Source of the DNA: Actinomycetes bacterium
GTDB lineage: Bacteria; Actinomycetota; Acidimicrobiia; Acidimicrobiales; RAAP-2
Direction of reading: 5' to 3'
DNA: 6,145 bases
NCBI GenBank assembly: GCA_021777285.1
Contig: JAJYDR010000127.1
Location: 1 to 6,145 of the forward strand
Shown here: piece by piece, positions 1 through 6,145 of the stretch
How the letters are laid out: every line of letters begins with the position of its first letter
Position numbering within the stretch: the stretch's first letter is position 1
The notes under the pieces: generated by a model
Told to the model about the DNA's origin: nothing
Databases searched by the model: none
Seen by the model: only the letters and a program-made list of their open reading frames with translations
Program-made: the position numbers and the translations under genes

Positions 1-583
1 TCAGTCGCAGCAGCGAGTCGAGGTCCATCAGATCCACACCCATGTGGCGAGCGCGCTCTTCAGAGATGTAGGGGTCGTAGGCGACGAGGTGCATGCCGAA
101 GGCGAGGGCGCGCTGGGCCACCAAGGCTCCGATCTTGCCCAGTCCCACAACGCCGAGAGTCTTGCCGTAGAGCTCGACACCCTCCCACTTGGAGCGCTCC
201 CACTTGCCGTTCTTGAGTGCCGAATGCGCCTGGGGAATGTTGCGGGCCTGGGCGAGGAGCAGGGCCATCGCCTGCTCGGCGGCGGAGAGAATGTTCGACT
301 GGGGTGCGTTCACGACCATCACGCCGAGCTCGGTCGCACGGCTCACGTCCACGTTGTCAAGGCCGATGCCGGCGCGACCCACCACGACGAGGTCGCTACC
401 CATCTCGAGGGTGGCGGCGTCCACCTGCGTGGCCGAGCGGATGATAAGAGCGTGCGCGCCCTTGACCGTGTCGAGCAGTTCGCTCGGAGTGAGTCCCAGG
501 CGCACGTCGACTTCGTGGCCGGCGTTGCGCAACTCCTGGAGTCCCGACTCCGCGATCTCTTCTGTTACCAGTACTCGAGCCAC
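1..583 (-). CDS. serA: D-3-phosphoglycerate dehydrogenase, N-terminal part (runs off left edge)
   Basis: SerA oxidises 3-phosphoglycerate to 3-phosphohydroxypyruvate with NAD+, the first step of phosphorylated serine synthesis in the cytoplasm. The visible 194 codons begin MARVLVTEEIAESG. They contain the substrate-domain motif VGRAGIGLDNVD (residues 68-79), in which the Arg and Gly residues contact substrate in the family. A Rossmann nucleotide-binding loop GLGKIG (147-152) follows, then an acidic residue D170 in VAYDPY, typical of NAD preference. The catalytic Glu/His segment and any C-terminal ACT regulatory domain lie past the left edge, so it cannot be told whether this is the long (about 530 aa) or short form. 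GTG at 583 is chosen because the family N-terminus starts there and AAAGGA sits six bases upstream. The gene follows the aminotransferase by 46 bp on the same strand, probably as one transcript. Identification is firm; completeness is unknown. Confidence 0.96.
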   Translation of the reverse strand, partial: MARVLVTEEIAESGLQELRNAGHEVDVRLGLTPSELLDTVKGAHALIIRSATQVDAATLEMGSDLVVVGRAGIGLDNVDVSRATELGVMVVNAPQSNILSAAEQAMALLLAQARNIPQAHSALKNGKWERSKWEGVELYGKTLGVVGLGKIGALVAQRALAFGMHLVAYDPYISEERARHMGVDLMDLDSLLRL

Positions 584-589
584 GGCCCG

Positions 590-595
590 TCCTTT
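590..595 (-). promoter_or_regulatory. Ribosome binding site of serA
   Basis: On the minus strand AAAGGA lies six bases before the GTG at 583. It supports a GTG rather than ATG start for serA; no in-frame ATG is seen close by. The 46-bp gap it sits in has no convincing promoter or terminator. Confidence 0.6.
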
Positions 596-629
596 CTCTT
601 TGCGTCAGGCTAAAGGCAGCCCGTGAAAC

Positions 630-1829
630 TCAGCCCCGGGCAACGAGGTCGGCCAGGCGCGTGATGCCCTCGGCCAGGTCGTCATCGCCCAATGCGTAGC
701 TGAAGCGGAAGTAGCCCGGCGCACCAAAGGCCTCGCCCGGCACCACCGCGATCTTGATCGTCTCGAGCAGGTTCGCCGCGAGCTCGGACGACGTCGTCGC
801 CACGCGCCCATCCAGGCTGCGCCCGAGCAGACCCTCGACGTTGGGAAAGCAGTAGAAGGCGCCCTCGGGCTCGGCGCACGAGACACCGTCAATGGCGTTC
901 AACATCGCGACCATCGTGCGACGCCGCCGGTCGAAGGCCGCGCGCATCATGGCGACGGCCTCGAGGTCGCCGGCCACCGCGGCGAGCGCCGCGCGCTGGG
1001 AGACGTTGGAGATGTTCGACGTGGTCTGGCTCTGGTAGTTGATCGCGGCCTCCATGACGTCGGGCGCGCCGATCATCCAGCCGATGCGCCAGCCGGTCAT
1101 CGAGTAGGTCTTCGCCACGCCGTTCACCACGATCCAGCGATCCCCGAGCTCGGGGGCGACGACCGGCATTGACACGTGGCGGGCGTCGCCGTAGGTGAGG
1201 TGCTCGTAGATCTCGTCACACATCACCCACACGTCGTGCTCGGCCGCCCAGGCACCAATCGCCGCGACCTCCTCGGGGGCAACGACCGCGCCCGTGGGGT
1301 TCGAGGGTGAGACGAAGACCAGGAGCTTCGTGCGCGGCGTGCGCGCAGCCTCGAGATCGCCGACCGTCACGCGAAAGCCATTGGCCTCGCTGGTGGGAAC
1401 GGCAATCGGTCGTCCCCCGGCCAAGTAGACGGCCTCGGGATACGTTGTCCAGTAGGGCGCGGGGATGAGGACCTCGTCACCGGGGTTGAGCAATGTCATG
1501 AAGGTCGTCGCGACGGCGTGCTTGCCGCCGTTGGTGACCAGCACCTGGTGAGAGCCCACGTCGAGGCCCGAGTCGCGCATCGTCTTGACCGCGATGGCTT
1601 CGCGCAGAGCAGGCAGGCCCGCGGTCGGCGTGTACTTGTGCATGCCGAGATCGGTGCAGGCCTTGACCGCGGCCTCAACGATGTGTTCGGGAGTAGGAAA
1701 GTCCGGCTCGCCCGCGCCGTAACCAATCACGGGCTCTCCGGCGGCCTTCAAAGCCTTCGCCTTCGCGTCGACGGCCAACGTGGCACTGGGGGCGAGCCCC
1801 CCTAGGAGGTTGCTCACTCTCGTAGCCAT
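630..1829 (-). CDS. aspC: PLP-dependent class I aminotransferase, probably aspartate aminotransferase
   Basis: A 399-residue fold-type I aminotransferase, the usual length for bacterial class I-beta aspartate aminotransferases. Visible landmarks are the [10 protein letters not shown] substrate loop (38-47), [14 protein letters not shown] (65-78), [10 protein letters not shown] (123-132) and SPSNPTG (174-180) with cofactor-contacting N177. CDEIYEH follows with D205, which pairs with the pyridine nitrogen, then [16 protein letters not shown] with Schiff-base lysine K240, and finally R375 in YFRFSYA for the substrate carboxylate. The expected reaction is aspartate + 2-oxoglutarate to oxaloacetate + glutamate. 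The frame stays open 80 codons further upstream, but that part would overlap serC antisense and has no family similarity. ATG at 1829 is preceded by GGAGAGG and matches the family start. It lies upstream of serA and diverges from serC. Substrate cannot be fixed from sequence: prephenate/glutamate or broader-specificity members share these motifs. The family is sure, the exact substrate moderately so. Confidence 0.9.
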   Translation of the reverse strand: MATRVSNLLGGLAPSATLAVDAKAKALKAAGEPVIGYGAGEPDFPTPEHIVEAAVKACTDLGMHKYTPTAGLPALREAIAVKTMRDSGLDVGSHQVLVTNGGKHAVATTFMTLLNPGDEVLIPAPYWTTYPEAVYLAGGRPIAVPTSEANGFRVTVGDLEAARTPRTKLLVFVSPSNPTGAVVAPEEVAAIGAWAAEHDVWVMCDEIYEHLTYGDARHVSMPVVAPELGDRWIVVNGVAKTYSMTGWRIGWMIGAPDVMEAAINYQSQTTSNISNVSQRAALAAVAGDLEAVAMMRAAFDRRRRTMVAMLNAIDGVSCAEPEGAFYCFPNVEGLLGRSLDGRVATTSSELAANLLETIKIAVVPGEAFGAPGYFRFSYALGDDDLAEGITRLADLVARG

Positions 1830-1866
1830 GAACCTCTCCGTTCGTTTTCCGTAAGAATGTAAGTCT
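1830..1866. promoter_or_regulatory. 37-bp divergent promoter region between aminotransferase gene and serC
   Basis: Both start codons face away from this short AT-richer spacer. On the minus strand TACATT (1861-1856) fits the TAnnnT form of a -10 element. It would start a transcript near 1849 with a short leader carrying the aminotransferase ribosome site; I see no good -35. On the plus strand TAAGAAT (1852-1858) is a weak -10 candidate placed so that transcription would begin at or next to the serC ATG. The two candidates overlap, so polymerases could not occupy both at once. A direct repeat GTAAG-AAT-GTAAG (1851-1863, 8-bp period) covers them. The promoter role follows from gene layout; the exact elements are inference. 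Confidence 0.5.
1833..1839 (-). promoter_or_regulatory. Ribosome binding site deciding the aminotransferase start
   Basis: The minus strand carries GGAGAGG three bases before ATG at 1829 (six if GGAG alone is counted). It selects this start over an upstream in-frame ATG at 2069 that would lie inside serC on the opposite strand. Confidence 0.75.
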
Positions 1867-2988
1867 ATGAGTTCCCCCGACGCCCTCCGTATCCCTTCCG
1901 AACTTCTGCCGCGTGACGGCCGCTTCGGCTCCGGACCCTCCAAGGTCCGCGACGCCCAGATCGCGGCCCTGGTCGCCGACGCGCCGACGTACCTCGGCAC
2001 GTCGCACCGCCAGGCCACGGTGCGCAACAAGGTGGCAGAGGTGCGCGACGGACTGCGCGCCCTGTTCAACCTGCCCGAGGGCTACGAGGTGCTGCTCGGC
2101 AACGGCGGCACCACGTGCTTCTGGGACGCCGCGACGTTCCAGCTGATCGAGCGCAAGAGCCAGCACCTCAGCTTCGGCGAGTTCTCCTCGAAGTTCGCCC
2201 AGGCGGCCACCGAGGCCCCTCACCTGGAGAATCCCGAGGTCATCAAATCCGAGGTGGGCACGCACCCCTACGCGATTGCCAACGACGACGTCGACCTCTA
2301 CGCGCTGACCCACAACGAGACCTCGACCGGCGTGATGATGCCCATCGAGCGCCCCGCCGGTGCGACCGGCCTCGTCGCGGTGGACGCCACGAGTGCCGCC
2401 GGCGGCCTGATGGTCGATCCCACCCAGTTCGACGTCTACTACTTCGCGCCCCAGAAGTCCTTTGCCTCCGATGGCGGGCTCTGGCTCGCGGTGTGCTCGC
2501 CGGCCGCCATCGAGCGCATCGAGACGCTCTCGGCGTCCTCGCGCTGGACGCCCGCGTTCTTCGATCTCAAGATCGCCCTCGACAACTCGCGGCTCAATCA
2601 GACCTACAACACCCCAGCCCTCACCACGATCCACCTGCTCGCGAGTCAGATCAACTGGATGAACGAGAACGGCGGGCTGGAATTTGCCGCCAGGCGCTCC
2701 TCGCGAAGCGCCGAGATCCTTTACTCCTGGGCCGAGGCGTCACCGTTCGCGACCCCCTTCGTTACCAACCCGACTCAGCGCAGCCACGTGGTGGGCACGA
2801 TCGACTTCGCCGAAGGCGTCGACGCGAGTGCCATCGCGAAGGTGCTGCGCGCCAACGGCGTCGTCGACACCGACCCGTACCGCAAGCTCGGCCGCAACCA
2901 GTTGCGCATCGCGATGTTCCCGAGCGTGGACTCCGAGGACGTCGCCGCGCTGTGCGCGTCGATCAACTGGATCGTCGGGAACCTCTGA
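1867..2988 (+). CDS. serC: Phosphoserine aminotransferase, actinobacterial type
   Basis: SerC transfers an amino group from glutamate to 3-phosphohydroxypyruvate, giving phosphoserine, with PLP as cofactor; the family can also act on the related intermediate of PLP synthesis. The 373-residue protein closely resembles the mycobacterial SerC as I recall it. Shared landmarks are [18 protein letters not shown] residues near 16-27, LGTSHRQA (43-50), [12 protein letters not shown] (78-89), HNETSTGV (149-156) and [10 protein letters not shown] (171-180) with pyridine-binding D173. Further on are [16 protein letters not shown] (191-206) with Schiff-base lysine K197, NQTYNTPA (244-251), and the C-terminal [19 protein letters not shown] segment. 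ATG at 1867 agrees with the family start, yet there is no Shine-Dalgarno sequence before it. It diverges from the aminotransferase gene and is convergent with the ilv operon. SerA, the preceding enzyme, is encoded about 1.3 kb away. No serB is visible. Confidence 0.97.
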   Translation: MSSPDALRIPSELLPRDGRFGSGPSKVRDAQIAALVADAPTYLGTSHRQATVRNKVAEVRDGLRALFNLPEGYEVLLGNGGTTCFWDAATFQLIERKSQHLSFGEFSSKFAQAATEAPHLENPEVIKSEVGTHPYAIANDDVDLYALTHNETSTGVMMPIERPAGATGLVAVDATSAAGGLMVDPTQFDVYYFAPQKSFASDGGLWLAVCSPAAIERIETLSASSRWTPAFFDLKIALDNSRLNQTYNTPALTTIHLLASQINWMNENGGLEFAARRSSRSAEILYSWAEASPFATPFVTNPTQRSHVVGTIDFAEGVDASAIAKVLRANGVVDTDPYRKLGRNQLRIAMFPSVDSEDVAALCASINWIVGNL

Positions 2989-2993
2989 TCAGA

Positions 2994-3008
2994 TCCGTCG
3001 GCGACGGA
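2994..3008 (+). terminator. Small hairpin just after serC, possible weak terminator
   Basis: TCCGTC-GGC-GACGGA forms a perfect 6-bp stem with a 3-base loop, beginning six bases after the serC stop codon. No T-run follows, so intrinsic termination is unproven. Position after the stop and between convergent genes is the main support. Confidence 0.3.
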
Positions 3009-3074
3009 CTCTCACCGGCGCCACCAGCATCTTTGCGCTTCTCATTCACAGACGCCTCAGTCGCCCACCGCTAC

Positions 3075-3108
3075 GTCTCACCACGTCCGTGGCGAGAGAC
3101 ATCGTCTC
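3075..3108. terminator. Alternative hairpins between convergent genes, possible terminator
   Basis: GAGAC (3096-3100) can pair either with GTCTC at 3075-3079, enclosing an inner CCAC-GTCC-GTGG stem (3081-3092), or with a second GTCTC at 3104-3108 across a 3-base loop. The structure lies 20 bases beyond the stop of the leftward hydrolase gene and works on either strand. There is no T-tract, so a termination role is only suggested by position. Elsewhere in the 140-bp gap 2989-3128 I see no gene or RNA. Confidence 0.25.
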
Positions 3109-3128
3109 CAGTGAGTGAGCAGTCGAAA

Positions 3129-3731
3129 TTAGGAGCGCGAACTTTCTACGATGTTGCTTCGCGCCGGCGAACTACCGGCTTCGAGGTCACCGATCCACGC
3201 TGCCGTTGTCGTCACGGCGGCGAAACGCGACTGAAGGACGACCGAGACCGTTTCGTGAATCTCGCGGGCCGAGCGCGAACCCGCTTGGTTGGCGAGATCG
3301 AGGGTACCGGCGGCGTCGGCGAGGAATTCAACGTCATAGCCACGGTGCAGTGCGTCACGAATAGTCGACTCCACGCAGTGTTGAGTCATGAAACCAACGA
3401 CGACAACGGTGTCGACGCCGCATGCACGCAACCACGCATCAAGCCCTGTATTGGTGAAGGAACTCGGCATCTCCTTTTCAAGCAGGACGTCGTAGTGACG
3501 ACTCGCCACCACGTCGCATACGGCGAAACCATCAGAGTCGCGCGCGAAGATCGGTGATTCAGCGGGAGCGCTCTGCTGGATCACGGCGATGGGAATCTCG
3601 TGAGTGGCGGCTGCGTCCATGGCCCGGCCGACGTTGGCCAGGCTCGCGTCGACGCTCGGATAGGTGATGCGCATATTGCCCGTGACGTACTCATTCTGCA
3701 CGTCGACGACGACGAGGGCGCGACTCGCCAT
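3129..3731 (-). CDS. Isochorismatase-family cysteine hydrolase of unknown substrate
   Basis: A 200-residue protein of the isochorismatase/nicotinamidase-like hydrolase superfamily, at the usual family length. The Asp-Lys-Cys catalytic set is complete: D10 in ALVVVDVQNEY, K86 in LEKEMPSSF and C119 in VGFMTQHCVESTIRDA, followed by the conserved RGYDVEFLADA strand (130-140). No signal peptide or membrane segment is seen, so it should be cytoplasmic. Family members hydrolyse isochorismate, nicotinamide, N-carbamoyl compounds or ureidoacrylate, and the visible motifs do not decide among these. The frame is open further upstream, but that part is antisense-frame shadow of ilvC. ATG at 3731 shares its A with the ilvC TGA (TGATG) and has only a weak GGCGG upstream, so it is probably translated by coupling. 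GC by hand count over 3121-3720 is about 61 percent, with a low patch near 53 percent at 3361-3480. Family is firm, function unknown. Confidence 0.9.
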   Translation of the reverse strand: MASRALVVVDVQNEYVTGNMRITYPSVDASLANVGRAMDAAATHEIPIAVIQQSAPAESPIFARDSDGFAVCDVVASRHYDVLLEKEMPSSFTNTGLDAWLRACGVDTVVVVGFMTQHCVESTIRDALHRGYDVEFLADAAGTLDLANQAGSRSAREIHETVSVVLQSRFAAVTTTAAWIGDLEAGSSPARSNIVESSRS

Positions 3732-4765
3732 CAGTCGGTGTCGCCGCCGGAGACCTCGGAGACCTTCTGCTTGCCCGCCGAGACGAAGGGCATCATCGTG
3801 CGCAGCTTCTTGCCGATCTGCTCGATCGGGTGCTTCTTGCCCGCTTCGCGCAGCTCGCGGTACCGCGGACGGCCGATCTGGTTCTCCTGGATCCACTCAG
3901 CCGCGAAGGTGCCGTCTTGGATCTCGGTCAATACCTTCTTCATCTCGGCCTTGACCGAGTCGGTGATGATGCGCGGGCCGCGCGTGAGGTCCCCGTACTC
4001 GGCGGTGTCCGAGACACTAAAGCGCATCCCGGTGATCCCCTCTTCGTACATCAGGTCCACGATCAACTTGAGTTCGTGCAGGCACTCGAAGTACGCGCTC
4101 TCGGGCTGGTATCCCGCTTCGACCAGGGTCTCGTATCCCGCCTTCACCAAGGCGCTCACTCCGCCACACAGCACCGCCTGCTCGCCGAAGAGGTCCGTCT
4201 CGGTCTCCTCGGTGAACGTCGTCTCGAGCACGCCGGCACGCGTGGCGCCGATGCCGTGCGCGTAGGCGAGCGCCAGGTCCTTCGCGTGGCCCGTGGCGTC
4301 GTGGTGCACCGCGATGAGAGCCGGCACGCCGCCGCCCTCGACGTAGGTGCGCCGCACCAGGTGCCCGGGTCCCTTGGGCGCGACCATCGTGACGTCGACG
4401 TCCTTGGGCGGGTCGATCAGGCCGAAGCGGATGTTAAAGCCGTGGGCGAACATCAGCATCTTGCCCGCGGATAGATGCGGGGCGATCTCGACGTCGTAGA
4501 TGGCCTTCTGCTCGGTGTCGGGTAGGAGAATCATGATGACGTCGGCCTCGGCGCACGCGTCGGCGATGCCGAGCACGCGAAGTCCCGCTTCTTCCGCTTT
4601 CAGGATCGAGGAGGACTCCGGGCGCAGGCCGACGCGCACGTCAAATCCGCTGTCACGCAGGTTCAGCGCGTGGGCGTGTCCCTGTGAGCCGTAGCCGAGG
4701 ACGGCGATCTTCTTGGCCTTGAGCAGCTCGGGCTTCGCGTCGGCTTCGTAGTACATCGTGGTCAT
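3731..4765 (-). CDS. ilvC: Ketol-acid reductoisomerase (class I)
   Basis: IlvC converts acetolactate or acetohydroxybutyrate to the dihydroxy acid by a Mg2+-dependent alkyl shift and NAD(P)H reduction, the second common step of branched-chain amino acid synthesis. The 344-residue length is that of the short class I enzymes. The N-terminal Rossmann domain has [13 protein letters not shown] (24-36), then VGLRPESSS (45-53), whose R48 and serines fit NADPH preference. Active-site residues visible are H108 (AHGFNI), K131 (PKGPGH), D191 and E195 (TDLFGEQ), E227 and E231 (FECLHELK) and S252, all as expected. The C-terminal knotted helical domain is complete, ending in a short acidic tail. ATG at 4765 begins [10 protein letters not shown], typical of the family, three bases after the ilvN stop, with a modest AGAAAG seven bases upstream inside ilvN. 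The downstream hydrolase start overlaps its stop codon. Confidence 0.98.
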   Translation of the reverse strand: MTTMYYEADAKPELLKAKKIAVLGYGSQGHAHALNLRDSGFDVRVGLRPESSSILKAEEAGLRVLGIADACAEADVIMILLPDTEQKAIYDVEIAPHLSAGKMLMFAHGFNIRFGLIDPPKDVDVTMVAPKGPGHLVRRTYVEGGGVPALIAVHHDATGHAKDLALAYAHGIGATRAGVLETTFTEETETDLFGEQAVLCGGVSALVKAGYETLVEAGYQPESAYFECLHELKLIVDLMYEEGITGMRFSVSDTAEYGDLTRGPRIITDSVKAEMKKVLTEIQDGTFAAEWIQENQIGRPRYRELREAGKKHPIEQIGKKLRTMMPFVSAGKQKVSEVSGGDTD

Positions 4766-4768
4766 GGT

Positions 4769-5323
4769 CTAACTTTCTGCTGTCTCGGACACCGTTCGTC
4801 CAAGTCTAGGGAGTGCAACGCGACCCGTTCGGTGGAGTTCGACGTCGGCAAAAGCTTCCAACACGCGCTCGAACTGGTCGCACGCGTCGGGCGTGCCGGC
4901 GAGCATCGCCGTCACGCGGTTCGCGTCGACGTCGACGATGGCCGCACCGGCGGTGGCCACTGCGTCGAGGAGTGCCACGCGGCTCTCGTCGTCCACGTCG
5001 ACGGTCGCGAGCAGCAGCTCTCGCTCGAGGGCGTCCTTGGGCGCGAGGTCGGTGATCGAGACGACGTTGACCAGTTTGTCGAGCTGGCCGACGATCTGCT
5101 CGAGGGGTGCGGACTCGGCGTCGACGACGATCGTGACGCGCGAGAAGCGCGCGTGACTCTCGGCCGGGGCCACCGCGAGAGAGTAGATGTTAAAGCCGCG
5201 CCGCGCGAAGAGCCCGGCGATGCGCGCGAGCACACCGGCCTTGTTCTCGACGAGCACCGAGAGGATGTGGTGGCGCACCGGCGTGTGGCTGATCACCCCG
5301 GCATAAGGCTCCGGGGCGTTCAC
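4769..5323 (-). CDS. ilvN: Acetolactate synthase regulatory (small) subunit
   Basis: IlvN binds the catalytic subunit, raises its activity and confers valine feedback inhibition. The 184-residue protein has an N-terminal ACT domain: HILSVLVENKAGVLARIAGLF (19-39), then RRGFNIYSLAVAPAE (41-55) and LDKLVNVVSITDL (81-93). A C-terminal ALS small-subunit domain runs about 100-175 (RELLLATVDV through LHRTGRVALPR). The start chosen is GTG at 5323, because its GTGA overlaps the ilvB stop by four bases, the usual coupling arrangement. This adds about 17 residues before the conserved HxLSVLVE core compared with the short mycobacterial form. An in-frame GTG at 5296 (V10) would give a shorter N-terminus and cannot be excluded. 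No in-frame ATG is available in that stretch. It ends three bases before ilvC. Function is firm, start position less so. Confidence 0.95.
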   Translation of the reverse strand: MNAPEPYAGVISHTPVRHHILSVLVENKAGVLARIAGLFARRGFNIYSLAVAPAESHARFSRVTIVVDAESAPLEQIVGQLDKLVNVVSITDLAPKDALERELLLATVDVDDESRVALLDAVATAGAAIVDVDANRVTAMLAGTPDACDQFERVLEAFADVELHRTGRVALPRLGRTVSETAES

Positions 5324-6145
5324 TTGGCGCCTCGCTGGCTCGGGTGGACCATGATGTCGTCGTTGCTCGCCCCGGCCGCCACCATGGGAAAGACCTTCTC
5401 GGTGACGTCGGTGCGAAAGTCGATGACGACCGGCACATCGTTGATCGAGTTGGCCTCGGCGATCACGTCGTCCATCTCCTTCACGTTGGTGGCCCGCAGA
5501 CCCACACAGCCCATCGCCTCGGCCCACTTCACGTAGTCCGGCAAGTCCGAGGAGAGGTAGACCTCGCTGTAGCGCTCGTCGTAGAACATCTCCTGCCACT
5601 GGCGCACCATGCCCAGGTACGCGTTGTTGAGGATGGCGACCTTGATCGGGATCCCCTCGCTGCGCGCGGTGACGAGCTCTTGGGCGGTCATCTGGAAGCA
5701 CCCGTCGCCGTCGATCGTCCAGACCGTGCGGTCGGGCCGGCCGGCCTTGGCGCCGATCGCGGCCGGCACACCGAACCCCATGGTGCCCGCGCCACCGGAG
5801 TTGATCCAAGTGCCCGGGTCTTCGAACTTCCAATGCTGGGCCGCCCACATCTGGTGCTGGCCCACGCCCGAGGCCACGATGGTGCCCGGCTCGGCCGCGC
5901 GCGCGATCGACTCGATCACGTGCTGGGGGCGCAGCGGGCCGTCTAACACCGGCTCGTCGTAGGTGAGCGGATACTTCTCTTGCCAGGAGCGGATCTCGCG
6001 CCACCAGGTTTCCAAGTTGCGGGGCTTCGCCCCGGCGGCGTCGAGCGCCTCGAGGGCCGCGGCCACGTTGGCCTGGATGGCGACGTCGGCGTGGCGGACC
6101 TTGTTGAACTCGGCGCGGTCGATGTCGACGTGAATCACCTTCGCT
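5320..6145 (-). CDS. ilvB: Acetolactate synthase catalytic (large) subunit, C-terminal part (runs off right edge)
   Basis: The ThDP- and FAD-dependent enzyme condenses pyruvate with pyruvate or 2-oxobutyrate, the committed step of branched-chain amino acid synthesis. The last 274 residues are visible, under half of a usual 570-630-residue protein. They begin in the middle domain at AKVIHVDIDRAEFNK, the well-known segment at its end. Then come GVGQHQMWAAQ, SGGAGTMGFGVPAAIGA, and the ThDP/Mg2+ motif GDG...NN (GDGCFQM to LNN with 24 residues between, fragment residues 146-174). After these is GMVRQWQEMFY, whose Trp matches the position known for herbicide resistance in plant enzymes. The first visible GTG (6138) is internal, not a start. 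The gene overlaps ilvN by four bases. Promoter, leader and any attenuator of the operon lie outside the window. Intact C-terminus, no frameshift seen. Confidence 0.97.
   Translation of the reverse strand, partial: AKVIHVDIDRAEFNKVRHADVAIQANVAAALEALDAAGAKPRNLETWWREIRSWQEKYPLTYDEPVLDGPLRPQHVIESIARAAEPGTIVASGVGQHQMWAAQHWKFEDPGTWINSGGAGTMGFGVPAAIGAKAGRPDRTVWTIDGDGCFQMTAQELVTARSEGIPIKVAILNNAYLGMVRQWQEMFYDERYSEVYLSSDLPDYVKWAEAMGCVGLRATNVKEMDDVIAEANSINDVPVVIDFRTDVTEKVFPMVAAGASNDDIMVHPSQRGAK

Noticed and set aside
584..629. Possible terminator or promoter between the aminotransferase gene and serA
   Set aside because: Only a 4-bp GGCT/AGCC pairing is present and no clear -10; readthrough to serA is the simpler reading.
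1830..2069. 80-codon upstream extension of the aminotransferase
   Set aside because: It lies fully antisense to serC apart from the spacer, reads as low-complexity Arg/Ser sequence, and a good ribosome site sits before the ATG at 1829.
1675..2634. 319-codon minus-strand open frame antisense to serC
   Set aside because: Composition is the His/Gly/Arg/Val-rich pattern of an antisense frame in GC-rich DNA, with no recognisable domain and overlap with both real genes.
2115..3557. 480-codon plus-strand open frame overlapping serC and running antisense through the hydrolase
   Set aside because: It is a +1-type shadow of serC rich in Arg/Pro/Ala with no family resemblance; the serC and hydrolase frames carry full catalytic motifs.
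3121..3720. Lower GC of the hydrolase gene as a sign of recent transfer
   Set aside because: Hand count gives about 61 percent overall, with only a local dip to about 53 percent over 120 bases; parts of ilvC are equally low, so this is not convincing.
3732..3896. Upstream extension of the hydrolase frame into ilvC
   Set aside because: The added residues are an out-of-frame reading of the ilvC 3' end, and the family N-terminus begins at the ATG at 3731.
4832..5536. 234-codon plus-strand open frame antisense to ilvN and ilvB
   Set aside because: Typical antisense shadow (Asp/Val/Arg/His-rich); ilvN and ilvB are clearly coding on the other strand.
5324..6004. Upstream extension of the ilvN frame to 6004
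   Set aside because: It is a shifted frame inside ilvB, Arg/Gly-rich without a domain; the GTG overlapping the ilvB stop is the expected ilvN start.

Overview
The window is an amino-acid biosynthesis region from a high-GC bacterium, most likely an actinobacterium. The clues are strong G/C preference at third codon positions, GTG starts, a SerC of the roughly 370-residue kind known from mycobacteria and relatives, and an ilvB-ilvN-ilvC order with serA nearby, which is familiar in Actinobacteria. I cannot place it further. An uncultured lineage such as the Acidimicrobiia would fit but is a guess.

Layout. Positions 1-583 (minus) hold the N-terminal 194 codons of serA, which runs off the left edge. 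Positions 630-1829 (minus) hold a class I aminotransferase, probably aspartate aminotransferase, 46 bp upstream of serA and probably cotranscribed with it. A 37-bp spacer (1830-1866) separates it from serC, which diverges on the plus strand (1867-2988). A 140-bp intergenic stretch with small hairpins (2989-3128) lies between the convergent ends of serC and the right-hand operon. That operon reads leftward on the minus strand: ilvB (partial, 6145-5320), ilvN (5323-4769), ilvC (4765-3731) and an isochorismatase-family cysteine hydrolase (3731-3129). Its junctions are a 4-nt overlap, a 3-nt gap and a 1-nt overlap, so it is a tightly coupled operon. The ilvB promoter and any attenuator lie beyond the right edge.

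How the genes work together. IlvB/IlvN make acetolactate or acetohydroxybutyrate, and IlvC isomerises and reduces these, giving the first steps of valine, leucine and isoleucine synthesis. SerA oxidises 3-phosphoglycerate to 3-phosphohydroxypyruvate and SerC transaminates that with glutamate to phosphoserine. The aminotransferase could regenerate glutamate from 2-oxoglutarate and aspartate for SerC. The role of the isochorismatase-like hydrolase is not evident.

Most of the window is ordinary housekeeping metabolism. I do not see a novel defence, mobile or RNA system. The points worth a second look are the hydrolase coupled to ilvC, the very compact divergent promoter region with an apparently Shine-Dalgarno-less serC, and the grouping of an aspartate-type aminotransferase with serine genes.
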